A stretch of DNA of 15,006 nt, taken from Candidatus Scatousia excrementipullorum (lineage in GTDB: Bacteria > Cyanobacteriota > Vampirovibrionia > Gastranaerophilales > Gastranaerophilaceae). Made by a program: the position numbers and the translations under genes. The stretch spans positions 1-15,006 of the forward strand of contig JADIND010000034.1 of the NCBI GenBank assembly GCA_017694215.1. Direction: 5' to 3'. Of the stretch, positions 5,508 through 14,156 are shown piece by piece. The notes beneath the pieces were generated by a model. That model saw only the letters and a program-made list of their open reading frames with translations. It did not search any database and had not been told where the DNA came from. Position 1 is the first letter of the stretch. Each line of letters starts with the position of its first letter.

Positions 5508-8030
5508 CTATGTATCAATATTTGTTGCATAAACCGCATTAGCTTCAATAAAGTCCCTGCGGGGTTCGACTTTATCTCCCATTAATATGTCAAACAACTG
5601 GTCGCAAAGCATTGCATCTTCTATACTTACTTTAAGCAATGTTCTTGTTGACGGATCCATTGTTGTTTCCCAGAGCTGCTGCGGCATCATTTCGCCTAAC
5701 CCTTTGAAACGCTGAATAGTCATACCTTTTTGACCTCTGTCATCAATAATTTTTTGTAATTTTTCAAACGAATTAATTTCAAACTGTTCCGTATCTGTTT
5801 CAAGAAGAAGTCCGTCTGATTCTTCAATTAGGAAATCTCTGATTAGAGGATAAGATGTTTTTAATCTCTTGTATTCGGAACTCTTGATGATGTTCTGTGT
5901 GAGAATTACATATTCTTCTTCATTTGTATTTAACTGGATTGAATATTTTGCGTTTTCCGGAGTATATTTCAATGAAGCAACGTAATTAGCTGCATCATGA
6001 ATATTATAATTTTCCGCGTGATCTTTCAGGTAATGATTCAGGTATGCAATAATTTCGTTCATTTTTGCCTGATCTTCAAAGTCTTCCGGAGTTATGCCGG
6101 AACGTACAAGCCCTCTTAACACAACCGCAGGGAACAGGTTCAAAATAGGGTTGTTGTAAGAATTGTAGAAGGTTGACATATTTTTAATCAATTCCAAAAG
6201 TTCTTCGCCTGTTTTTACTTTTGATTTAGCTTTATCTGAAAGACTCAATGACTTGATACCGCGTTCCTTTAACATTTTATCTAGTGCATGTTCATCGTAC
6301 AGGTATTCAATCTGCTTGCCTATTGTAACTTTGAACAGCGGCGGCTGTGCAATATAGACATAACCGTTTTCAATTAAAGGTTTTGCATAACGGAAGAAGA
6401 ATGTCAGAAGTAATGTTCTGATATGTGCTCCGTCAACATCAGCATCTGTCATGATAATAATTTTGTGGTATCGGAGTTTTTCAATATCAACATCATCTTC
6501 ATTTTTCGAGATATTAATGCCGAAAGCCTGAACCATTGATTGAATTTCGTTATTAGCATAAATTTTGTCGAGTCTGGCTTTTTCAACGTTAAGAATTTTA
6601 CCTCTCAACGGCAAAATAGCCTGAAACATTCTGTTTCTGCCCTGTTTAGCAGAACCTCCTGCGGAATCACCCTCAACGATATAGATTTCGCATTTTTCAG
6701 GTTCTCTGTTTGAGCAGTCTGCAAGTTTACCCGGAAGTGTGGAATTTTCAAGAACAGATTTTCTTCTGGTTAATTCTCTTGCACGTCTTGCGGCTTCTCT
6801 TGCACGCTGAGCCTGAAGAGTTTTTTCTAAGATAGTTTTTGCAATTTTCGGGTTAAACTCCAGCCATTCCTGTAATTTTTCTTTAACGGCATCCTGAACG
6901 GCTCCCATAGCTTCCTGCGAACCTAATTTTTCTTTAGTCTGCCCTTCAAATTCCGGATTAGGAATTTTGACTGAAACTATTGCCGTTAAACCTTCTCTTA
7001 CGTCTTCACCCGATAGGTTCTGGTCTGAATCTTTAAGAATATTATTTTTTCTCGCATAATCGTTAAATACACGGGTGATAGAGTTTCTGAAACCTGTTAA
7101 GTGTGTTCCGCCTGAATGAGTATTAATGTTGTTTGCAAAAGAAAGAACACTTTCGTTATAAGCGTCGGTATATTGCATTGCAACTTCAACCTGCATATTA
7201 TCAACAACTTTATCAATATAAATAGGCTTGTCATGGAGAACTGTTTTGTTTTTGTTCAGAAATTCAACATAACTTCCGATACCGCCTTCATAGTGGAATG
7301 TTTCTTCACTACCTGTTGCATCAACGTGGAAAATTATTTTCAAACCTTTGTTCAGGAATGCCATTTCACGTAATCTGTTTGCAATAACATCACAGTCGAT
7401 TTCTGTTGTTTCTGTGAATATTTCAGGATCAGGCCAGAATGTTGTTTTAGTCCCTGTTTTATCGGTAGGTGCAACTTTTTCAACTGGAGAAAGCGGCTCG
7501 CCTCTCATATATTCCTGTCTCCAAACAAAGCCCTGTCTTGAAACTTCTACTATATATTTTTCGGAAAGAGCATTAACAACAGACGCACCAACACCGTGCA
7601 ATCCTCCGGATACTTTATATCCGCCGTCGCCGAATTTCCCGCCTGCGTGCAGAACCGTGTGAACAATTTCCAGTGCTGATTTACCTGTTTCCGGTTTAAT
7701 ATCAACAGGAATGCCGCGGCCGTTATCTTCTACGGTAACGCTGTTATCTTTGTGAACGGTAACGTGAATATCCGTACAAAAACCGGCAAGGGATTCATCG
7801 ATTGAGTTATCAACGATTTCGTAAATACAGTGGTGAAGACCTCGTTGTGAAGTTGAACCGATATACATACCCGGTCTCATTCTTACAGCCTCAAGTCCTT
7901 CCAGAACTCGAATATTGCTAGCGTCGTAACTTGCCGAGGTTTTGGTTTCTATAGCTTCATTATTGTCAGGAATATCAACTACTTCAACCTTTTCAACCTG
8001 AGTAGTTACATTTTGTGTATCTTCAGCCAT
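5508..8030 (-). CDS. gyrB: DNA gyrase subunit B
   Basis: This is the ATPase subunit of type II topoisomerase gyrase, which with GyrA introduces negative supercoils. The 840-residue protein has a 35-residue acidic N-terminal extension, then the GHKL ATPase with EIVDNSIDE (71-79; catalytic Glu 71, Mg-binding Asn 75), DNGRGIP (102-108) and GGLHGVG (142-148). The transducer domain is next, then the TOPRIM domain with EGDSAGGSA (453-461) and the metal-binding D529/D531/D533 in MTDADVDGAH. QPPLFK (562-567) and QRFKGLGEM (773-781) flank an insert of about 190 residues like the one in E. coli GyrB; minimal bacterial forms of about 640 residues lack it. The GyrA-binding tail VEPRRDFIE is intact. ParE is less likely because of the length, insert and C-terminus, which follow GyrB. 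The gene has its own promoter and an AAGGGGAG site (8048-8041) 10 bases from the ATG. Confidence 0.97.
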   Translation of the reverse strand: MAEDTQNVTTQVEKVEVVDIPDNNEAIETKTSASYDASNIRVLEGLEAVRMRPGMYIGSTSQRGLHHCIYEIVDNSIDESLAGFCTDIHVTVHKDNSVTVEDNGRGIPVDIKPETGKSALEIVHTVLHAGGKFGDGGYKVSGGLHGVGASVVNALSEKYIVEVSRQGFVWRQEYMRGEPLSPVEKVAPTDKTGTKTTFWPDPEIFTETTEIDCDVIANRLREMAFLNKGLKIIFHVDATGSEETFHYEGGIGSYVEFLNKNKTVLHDKPIYIDKVVDNMQVEVAMQYTDAYNESVLSFANNINTHSGGTHLTGFRNSITRVFNDYARKNNILKDSDQNLSGEDVREGLTAIVSVKIPNPEFEGQTKEKLGSQEAMGAVQDAVKEKLQEWLEFNPKIAKTILEKTLQAQRAREAARRARELTRRKSVLENSTLPGKLADCSNREPEKCEIYIVEGDSAGGSAKQGRNRMFQAILPLRGKILNVEKARLDKIYANNEIQSMVQAFGINISKNEDDVDIEKLRYHKIIIMTDADVDGAHIRTLLLTFFFRYAKPLIENGYVYIAQPPLFKVTIGKQIEYLYDEHALDKMLKERGIKSLSLSDKAKSKVKTGEELLELIKNMSTFYNSYNNPILNLFPAVVLRGLVRSGITPEDFEDQAKMNEIIAYLNHYLKDHAENYNIHDAANYVASLKYTPENAKYSIQLNTNEEEYVILTQNIIKSSEYKRLKTSYPLIRDFLIEESDGLLLETDTEQFEINSFEKLQKIIDDRGQKGMTIQRFKGLGEMMPQQLWETTMDPSTRTLLKVSIEDAMLCDQLFDILMGDKVEPRRDFIEANAVYATNIDT

Positions 8031-8072
8031 TTATATAATTCTCCCCTTATTAAAGTCTTTTACTATACCAGA

Positions 8073-8101
8073 ATTATAGCATAAACAAAACATTTTGACC
8101 A
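8073..8101 (-). promoter_or_regulatory. gyrB promoter, extended -10
   Basis: On the minus strand TGGTCA (8101-8096), 17 bases, then TATAAT (8078-8073) preceded by TG-C, an extended -10. Transcription would start near 8066, giving a leader of about 36 bases that carries the AAGGGGAG ribosome site. No terminator is visible between aroE and here, so some read-through from the upstream operon is possible. Confidence 0.7.
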
Positions 8102-8134
8102 ATTTGTGACGAAATTGTTAAACAGTATAGTTAT

Positions 8135-8974
8135 TTACAAATTTTCAAGTGCGGCAATTTTCATTGTTTTGAAGTCAGGAGTTTTGCCAAGCCATATTTC
8201 CTGAGCTGCTATTGCCTGATAAATAAACATATCAAGTCCGTTTATAGTATTCAATCCGATATTTTCCGCAAGTTTTAAGAGTACGGTTTTTTTCGGATTA
8301 TAAATAACATCATAGACAGTTGAGTTTTCCGGCATTGTTTTCAAAACATTTTCCTCAATCGGAGTCATGTCGGCAGAACGGCCCAGCATTCCTATCGGAG
8401 TTGTATTAACAAGCATATTGTATCTCGATAAATCCCGCACAGAATCAATCTGATGTGATTCAAATTCAATATTAGGGAACTTTCTTCTCATATATGCCAT
8501 ATAATCCATGGCGTTCGGGATATTTCTTGTATAAACTCCGATATATTTAACTCCTAATTCAGACAAAGCTAAAACCGCAGCACGGCTGGCTCCGCCGGTT
8601 CCGAGAAGTGCAACATCGGCACCTTTTAAATCTATAGAAGCCGGAATTGCTTTTTTAAATCCCATAGCATCTGTGTTGTAACCTTTGAATGTTTTATCGG
8701 AATTTATTTTTACGGTATTAACCGCACCTGCAATATCGGCATATTTGTCAACTTCCTGAACAAATAAAGATATCGGAAGTTTCAGAGGAATTGTTACGTT
8801 AAATCCGCTGTAATTTTCTCTTTTAAAAAATTTTACTCTTTCCACCAAATCTTCAGGATCAGTTTCCAGAATATCATAAGTTGCATCAATCCCGAGGCTT
8901 TCAAAACCTGCTTTGTGAATGACTGCCGAAAGTGAGTGTCCTAAAGGATAACCTATTAAACCGAATTTATTCAT
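8135..8974 (-). CDS. aroE: Shikimate dehydrogenase
   Basis: This enzyme reduces 3-dehydroshikimate to shikimate with NADPH, the fourth step of the shikimate pathway to aromatic amino acids. The 279 residues match the family's usual length. The substrate-binding GYPLGHSLS (8-16; Ser 14 and 16), NVTIPLK with the catalytic Lys at 65, GAVNTV (Asn 86) and YNTDAMG (Asp 102) are all present. The NADP-binding Rossmann loop GTGGASRA spans 125-132, then come NTTPIGM (190-196) and a C-terminal GLDMFIYQA (246-254). It is the last gene of the lptC-to-aroE run, 19 bases after topA, with a GGAGAAG ribosome site 7 bases before the ATG. No other aromatic pathway gene is in the window. The NTTPIGM and catalytic motifs favour AroE over the quinate/shikimate YdiB type, though sequence alone does not exclude a broader substrate range. 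Confidence 0.95.
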   Translation of the reverse strand: MNKFGLIGYPLGHSLSAVIHKAGFESLGIDATYDILETDPEDLVERVKFFKRENYSGFNVTIPLKLPISLFVQEVDKYADIAGAVNTVKINSDKTFKGYNTDAMGFKKAIPASIDLKGADVALLGTGGASRAAVLALSELGVKYIGVYTRNIPNAMDYMAYMRRKFPNIEFESHQIDSVRDLSRYNMLVNTTPIGMLGRSADMTPIEENVLKTMPENSTVYDVIYNPKKTVLLKLAENIGLNTINGLDMFIYQAIAAQEIWLGKTPDFKTMKIAALENL

Positions 8975-8993
8975 AACATCTTCTCCGTTTTTA

Positions 8994-11312
8994 TTAAGAG
9001 TTTGTTTCGTTCAGCGGAGGCTGTTCTTCAACAACACGTTTATATCCGCATGAACGATTAGAACACTCTATGGTAGTGCCTTTTTTCAAAACTTTTTTTA
9101 CTAACAATGCACCACAATCCGGACATTCTTCACCGGTCGGCTCATTCCAGAGAACAAAATCACAATCCGGATATCTGTTGCAGCCGAAAAATACTGTTCC
9201 GCGTTTGGATTTTCTCTCAACAATTACTCCCTCACCGCATTTAGGACATTTGACACCGGTTGAGCGGCGATATGGTTTTCTGAATTTGCAATTTTCATTT
9301 GTACATTCCATATATTTTCCGTAAGGACCGGTTTTAAATACCATATCCGAACCGCATTTTTCACATTTTTCATCACACTTTTCGACCTCTGCAGGCTGAT
9401 TTTGAACATTTTCAGACATTGCATTCAATGACATTACGGTTTTACATTCAGGATACCCCGAACAGCCCAGAAATTGATTTCCCTGACGGCTTGTTCTCAC
9501 GAGCATAGGTTTGCCGCAGTTCGGACACATTACATTTGTTTCAATCCGAACACGTTCTCCATTTTTCATAGCATCATTGACAACACTGATAAACGGGCCG
9601 TAAAAATCCTCTAAAACTTTATTCCAAACAGCTTTTTTCTCTGCAATCTGGTCTAATTTTGTTTCCATGCCCGCAGTGAATTTATAATCCATAACATCAG
9701 TAAATTGTGCTACAAGCTGTTTACATACCGTTCTGCCCAATAATGTCGGAGCCAGAGCCTTATCAAGTTTTTCAACATACCCTCTGGTTTGAATTTTTGT
9801 AATAATTGAAGCATAAGTAGAAGGACGTCCAATACCATATTCTTCCAGAGCTTTAACAAGCGTAGCTTCAGAATATCTCGGCGGCGGCTGGGTGAAGTGC
9901 TGCTTAGGTGTAACTTTTCTGCAGGTTAAAATATCATCCTTGTTTAAATCCGGAATCTTTTCTTTAGGAGCATTATCTTCTTCATCAGTTTCGTTGTAGA
10001 GTTTTAAGAAACCGTCGAAAGTAACTTTGCTTGTACTAGCCCTAAGGGTATAATCACCTGCAGAAATTTCAACAGCCTTATTAGCAACCGTTGCATTTGT
10101 CATTTGAGAAGACATAAACTTATTCCAGATTAATTTATATAATCTATACTGTTCATTTGAAAGATACTGCTTTATACTGTCCGGAGTTCTCTCAGGATAA
10201 GACGGACGAATAGCTTCGTGAGCATCCTGAACATTTTGTTTTCCTTTTGCATAAACATTCGGCTTTTCCGGATAGTACTTTTCACCGTAATTCTTCAGAA
10301 TAAAATCTTTTGCCATTGCCTGAGCATCATCGGAAATTCTGGTACTATCGGTTCTCATATAAGTAATCAAACCGACTGCACCGTTTTCAAGTTCAATACC
10401 TTCATATAGCTTCTGTGCAATCTGCATTGTTTTTTGTACACCGTAGCCGAGCTTTGAACTTGCTTCCCTTTGAAGAGTTGAAGTTATAAAAGGAGCCGTC
10501 GGCTTACGTTTTGTTTCTTTATTTGTTATTTTGGAAACCTTGTATTCCGTAGATTTATCAGCAAGAAATTCAACTATCTTATTTGCTTCTTCCTCGTTTG
10601 GAATCTCTATCTTTTTATCTTTATATTTTGAAAGTTCGGCCTCAAACACTCCGCCGTCTTTTTCCAGTTCTGTGTGTATAGACCAGTATTCAACAGGAAC
10701 GAATGCTTCGATTTCTTCTTCTCTTTCGCAGATCATTCTAAGAGCTACAGACTGAACTCGGCCGGCTGAAAGATGATAATTACCGAGCCTTTTCCACAGA
10801 ACCGGACTTAACTTATAGCCTACAAGTTTATCAAGAATCTGTCTTGTCTGCTGTGCCTTTACCCTATCCATATCAATAGCCCGCGGATGTTCAACCGCAT
10901 ATTTTACGGCCTTTGGAGTAATTTCGTTAAACTCAATTCTGTAAACCTTGTCATCAGGCACATCAAGCACCTGTCTAACATGCCATGCAATAGCCTCTCC
11001 CTCACGATCAGGGTCGGATGCAAGAAAGATTTTATCACTTTTTTTTGATAAATCATTTAATTTAGTAACAACTTTTTTCTTTTCAGGAATAATAACAAAT
11101 GACGGCTGAAACCCGTTGTTAACATCAAACCCGAGAACATTTTGCGGCAAATCTCTAATATGACCGAAACTTGCTTCAATAGTATAACTATCCCCGAGAA
11201 TTTTTCTTATAGTTTTTGATTTAGCCGGAGACTCAACTATAACTAAAGCTTTTTCTTTTTTAGATGATGTTTTTTTCGCAGGTTTTTCCGCTGCTGCAGC
11301 TGCCTTTGCCAT
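8994..11312 (-). CDS. topA: DNA topoisomerase I with four zinc ribbons
   Basis: This type IA topoisomerase relaxes negative supercoils, opposing gyrase. The 772-residue protein starts with an Ala/Lys-rich tail (1-20). The TOPRIM domain follows, with VESPAKS (26-32; catalytic Glu 27) and SDPDREGEAIAWH (99-111; metal-binding Asp 100 and 102). The active-site Tyr is 318 in ITYMRTDS, and other conserved blocks are LSAGRVQSVALR (181-192), AHEAIRP (364-370) and YGIGRPSTYA (492-501). The C-terminus carries four CxxC zinc ribbons: C596/C599/C617/C623, C650/C653/C670/C675, C689/C692/C711/C717 and C730/C733/C750/C755. It lies 7 bases after dprA, an adjacency seen in many bacteria. Its AGAGG ribosome site falls in the last codons of dprA, which suggests coupling. 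Confidence 0.97.
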   Translation of the reverse strand: MAKAAAAAEKPAKKTSSKKEKALVIVESPAKSKTIRKILGDSYTIEASFGHIRDLPQNVLGFDVNNGFQPSFVIIPEKKKVVTKLNDLSKKSDKIFLASDPDREGEAIAWHVRQVLDVPDDKVYRIEFNEITPKAVKYAVEHPRAIDMDRVKAQQTRQILDKLVGYKLSPVLWKRLGNYHLSAGRVQSVALRMICEREEEIEAFVPVEYWSIHTELEKDGGVFEAELSKYKDKKIEIPNEEEANKIVEFLADKSTEYKVSKITNKETKRKPTAPFITSTLQREASSKLGYGVQKTMQIAQKLYEGIELENGAVGLITYMRTDSTRISDDAQAMAKDFILKNYGEKYYPEKPNVYAKGKQNVQDAHEAIRPSYPERTPDSIKQYLSNEQYRLYKLIWNKFMSSQMTNATVANKAVEISAGDYTLRASTSKVTFDGFLKLYNETDEEDNAPKEKIPDLNKDDILTCRKVTPKQHFTQPPPRYSEATLVKALEEYGIGRPSTYASIITKIQTRGYVEKLDKALAPTLLGRTVCKQLVAQFTDVMDYKFTAGMETKLDQIAEKKAVWNKVLEDFYGPFISVVNDAMKNGERVRIETNVMCPNCGKPMLVRTSRQGNQFLGCSGYPECKTVMSLNAMSENVQNQPAEVEKCDEKCEKCGSDMVFKTGPYGKYMECTNENCKFRKPYRRSTGVKCPKCGEGVIVERKSKRGTVFFGCNRYPDCDFVLWNEPTGEECPDCGALLVKKVLKKGTTIECSNRSCGYKRVVEEQPPLNETNS

Positions 11313-11319
11313 TTATATT

Positions 11320-12405
11320 CTATACCCTCTTATATCTGTCACCTGTTACCTGTTTTATTATGCCTTTAAGCTCCATGGTTGTCAAGGTAGTCAACAACTC
11401 GTCAATATCAATTTTAGTTTCCAGAGAAATTTCATCGGCATTTTTCTCCTCTACCTCTATTGCGTCAAGAATCTTTGCTTCTGTTTCAGTTAATCCCGAA
11501 AGATTCATTTTCAACTGTTCGGCAGGTTTAATTTCCCAGTTCAGGGCTTCAAGAATATCTTCCGCTTTTGTAACCAGTGCGGCTCCGTTTTTTAATAATT
11601 TATAAATGCCTTCAGTATTAGGATTTGAAATAAGCCCGGGAATACACATAAGTTCTCTGCCCTGCTCAAGACAAAGATTAGCAGTTATCAAAGCTCCGCT
11701 TTTAAGTGAAGCTTCCGCAACAAGCGTTCCGTATGAAAGACCGGAAACAATCCTGTTTCTTTGCGGGAATCTGAACTTCAAAGGTTGAAATGTAGGATAG
11801 TATTCTGTTACAACAGCACCTTTACCATTTTCAATCTTTTCATAAAGAGGTTTATTTGACGTCGGATAAATATAATCAAACCCGCTGGCAATAACCCCTA
11901 TCGTTTTTAAATTATTTTCTATAGCAGAATTATGAGCGGAAGTATCAATTCCTGCAGCAAGCCCTGATACAATACAAATATCCGTTCCAACGAGTTCTGA
12001 AATTATTTTGTTAACAGCTTCTTTGGCATGATAAGTTGACTTTCTTGAACCTACAACGGCAACCGTGCGTTCAAGGTTACATCCGAACAAATCACCTTTA
12101 TAATACAACACAGCAGGCGGATCCGAAATCTGTTTCAACATACGGGGATAATTGTCATCTTCAAGTGTCACATAATCAATACCGCGGTTTTCAATCGCGT
12201 ATAAAGCTTTATCAGGGTCAATCTTATCACGTTCACGCAGAAATGTTTCCGCTTTTTTAACACTCAAGCCGTCTATTTGGGAAAGTTCATGCATATCTGC
12301 ATTAAAAGCTTCCTCTATATCTCCGAAATAATTATAGAGTCTGTGAATAAAATTCCCGTCAATATTCTCTATAGCCGAAAACGCAATCCAGAATTTATTT
12401 TTCAT
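11320..12405 (-). CDS. dprA: DNA-processing protein DprA (Smf)
   Basis: DprA binds incoming single-stranded DNA during natural transformation, shields it and loads RecA. The 361-residue protein has the three-part layout of longer DprA proteins. An N-terminal helical/HhH-like domain comes first (about 1-85, with IDGLSVKKAE at 44-53). The Rossmann-like core contains VGSRK (118-122), SGLAAGIDTSAH (147-158), FPQRNRIVSGLS (213-224) and EASLKSGALITA (230-241). A C-terminal winged helix spans about 300-361. All core motifs are intact. The ATG overlaps the upstream TPR gene by 11 bases and topA follows after 7. No other competence gene is visible, and DprA is also widespread in bacteria not known to be competent, so transformation ability is not shown. 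Confidence 0.95.
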   Translation of the reverse strand: MKNKFWIAFSAIENIDGNFIHRLYNYFGDIEEAFNADMHELSQIDGLSVKKAETFLRERDKIDPDKALYAIENRGIDYVTLEDDNYPRMLKQISDPPAVLYYKGDLFGCNLERTVAVVGSRKSTYHAKEAVNKIISELVGTDICIVSGLAAGIDTSAHNSAIENNLKTIGVIASGFDYIYPTSNKPLYEKIENGKGAVVTEYYPTFQPLKFRFPQRNRIVSGLSYGTLVAEASLKSGALITANLCLEQGRELMCIPGLISNPNTEGIYKLLKNGAALVTKAEDILEALNWEIKPAEQLKMNLSGLTETEAKILDAIEVEEKNADEISLETKIDIDELLTTLTTMELKGIIKQVTGDRYKRV

Positions 12406-13174
12406 TTTCCGATTTCTTTTTAATTCTCTCTACAAGTTTTGCAATATTATTTTTTTCTTCTTCCGGAATTCCCATATCCATGTAATCTTCAAAATATTCC
12501 ACAGCATCCTCGTAATCGCCGCGGGCAAGAAATAGTATCGCAACTTTTTTATAAGCCTGATAAAATCCGTCATCCCTTGCGATTGTTTTTAAATAATTAG
12601 AGATTGCTTTGTCAATTTCATCGTTAGCTTCGTAGGCTTGAGCCAGATAAAAATAAATCCACTGGTTATCTTCTTTGTATTCAAGAACATTTTCAAAATT
12701 TTCAATGGCAGATGCGTAATTTCCCAGTTCAAAATGCACTTTGCCTAAATCATAATATGCATCATAATTTTCCGGCTGAACTTCCAAAACTTTTTCCAGT
12801 TCGTCAATAGCTAAATCAAGCCTTGAATCTTCCATATAAAACCTTGCCAGAAAATGTCTGATAACCATGTTGTCAGGAATTTCATACTCACCCTGAAGCA
12901 AGAGTTCAATACCATTTCCGAAGTCTTTATTTTTATAATAAATATCTGCAAGGTTTATATAAAGTTCCGGAGCCTTTGGATCCAATTCTATAGCTTTTAA
13001 AAAATTATCTTCAGCCTTTTCCGAATTGCCTATAGCATTATAACAAAGTCCTATGGTATTATACACCTCAACAGTCGGCTTTTCCGTCTCAAGAACAGAA
13101 CTGAAAATATCGATTGCTTTTTCATATTCGCCTTTATTATATAATTCAACGGCTGATTTTATTTTATCACTCAT
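12395..13174 (-). CDS. Cytosolic TPR-repeat protein
   Basis: The 259-residue protein is built almost entirely of about seven tetratricopeptide repeats (about 2-33, 36-69, 70-103, 104-137, 138-171, 172-205 and 206-239) with a charged C-terminal helix ending in a Lys/Glu-rich tail. It has no signal peptide or membrane segment, so it is probably cytosolic. It starts one base after the lptA stop and overlaps dprA by 11 bases, so it is translated with its neighbours. The position after lptC-lptA might suggest a scaffold for LPS transport, by analogy with the TPR protein LapB. However, LapB's N-terminal membrane anchor and C-terminal rubredoxin-like metal site are both missing, so this is only a guess. 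The acidic composition is typical of TPR scaffolds. Specific function unknown. Confidence 0.85.
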   Translation of the reverse strand: MSDKIKSAVELYNKGEYEKAIDIFSSVLETEKPTVEVYNTIGLCYNAIGNSEKAEDNFLKAIELDPKAPELYINLADIYYKNKDFGNGIELLLQGEYEIPDNMVIRHFLARFYMEDSRLDLAIDELEKVLEVQPENYDAYYDLGKVHFELGNYASAIENFENVLEYKEDNQWIYFYLAQAYEANDEIDKAISNYLKTIARDDGFYQAYKKVAILFLARGDYEDAVEYFEDYMDMGIPEEEKNNIAKLVERIKKKSENEK

Positions 13175-13175
13175 A

Positions 13176-14156
13176 CTATAATCCCAATCCTACGCTTCCT
13201 TCTTCACTTTGCCCGTTGCCGATATTTCTTATAACACTTCTTGTATTTCCTTCTGCATGGAAATCTTTCGGGTTAAGAACCATTTTGATTTTATCGGCAT
13301 AAATAGTTCTCACACCCTGTGTAATGCTTGAGCGTCCGTTAAAGTAAATATCATTTGGTTTACCTGTCGTTTTATCAGGGAAAACGTTAACTTTAGGACC
13401 GGTTGCATAGTAATCCTGATACCAGATTCTGACATTACCGCTGGCACTGAATACGTTTTTGTCCTGAACATATTCCTGTACTGCTGATTTCAAAACAAGT
13501 TTTGTTCCGTCTTCCATCAGTACATTTGAAGTTGTGTTTCCGTTAGCTGTCAGCATTTTTGTAGCGGCATCATAGATAAATCTGTCCGCAAAAGATTCGT
13601 TATTTTCCTGTTTAACCTGTGCGTTCCCTATTAATTCAAGATTTTTTAAATCTCCGTTTTTGTCTGTTTTGATAACGGCTTTATTTGAGAAAGTTTCGAT
13701 TTCTTTATATTTAATAGTAACAGTACCTGTGGCTGTCATAATGCCTGTTTTTGTGTCATATTCCTGAACGTCCGAGTTGATTACAACGATAGGAGTTTTC
13801 CCTTCGAAAACAACAGATTGGGTATCTCCTTCCGCTCTTACGATTTTGGTAATCAGTGAAACTTTTAATATATTTGCTTTAACTTCCCGTTTTTTATTTT
13901 TCTTAACTTCGTAGGCATAAGGTTTATCGTAAAAAGTTGCGGTATCAAGTTTTTGTTCTCCTGTCATATTAATATCAGCAGAATCACCCACGACTTTTAA
14001 GTCGTCAACAGAAACTTTTACATCTCCGCTGAATTTAATTTTGTTATCGGATTCCGAAAAACTCTGGGTTTTTGATTCAATAACCAGATCTGATGCCTGA
14101 ACCGCTACGCCTGCCGTAAGTAATATTAAAGTTAAAGCTGTTAATATCTTCTTCAT
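13176..14156 (-). CDS. lptA: LPS transport periplasmic protein LptA/OstA
   Basis: LptA forms the periplasmic beta-jellyroll bridge that carries LPS from LptC to the outer-membrane LptD. The 326-residue protein begins with a signal peptide (MKK, hydrophobic 4-17, cleavage after AVQA at 21). The mature part repeats the OstA strand pattern: FSGDVKV (42-48), ATGTVTI (142-148), ANGNTTS (204-210), ASGNVRI (238-244) and AEGNTRS (301-307). A VQEY segment recurs at 130 and 226, which gives a period of about 96-100 residues. It is much longer than E. coli LptA (about 185), so it may contain two or three OstA units. Its ATG overlaps the lptC stop by one base and follows an AAGGAG site inside lptC. No lptB lies next to it. 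A truncated LptD-like protein is an alternative, but the length and the LptC neighbour favour LptA. Confidence 0.85.
   Translation of the reverse strand: MKKILTALTLILLTAGVAVQASDLVIESKTQSFSESDNKIKFSGDVKVSVDDLKVVGDSADINMTGEQKLDTATFYDKPYAYEVKKNKKREVKANILKVSLITKIVRAEGDTQSVVFEGKTPIVVINSDVQEYDTKTGIMTATGTVTIKYKEIETFSNKAVIKTDKNGDLKNLELIGNAQVKQENNESFADRFIYDAATKMLTANGNTTSNVLMEDGTKLVLKSAVQEYVQDKNVFSASGNVRIWYQDYYATGPKVNVFPDKTTGKPNDIYFNGRSSITQGVRTIYADKIKMVLNPKDFHAEGNTRSVIRNIGNGQSEEGSVGLGL

Noticed and set aside
5508..8030. Topoisomerase IV subunit ParE instead of GyrB
   Set aside because: The length, the long insert after the TOPRIM domain and the VEPRRDFIE C-terminus follow GyrB.
11264..11605. Plus-strand frame of 113 codons opposite the dprA end and topA start
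   Set aside because: It is antisense to two well-supported genes and encodes no recognisable domain.
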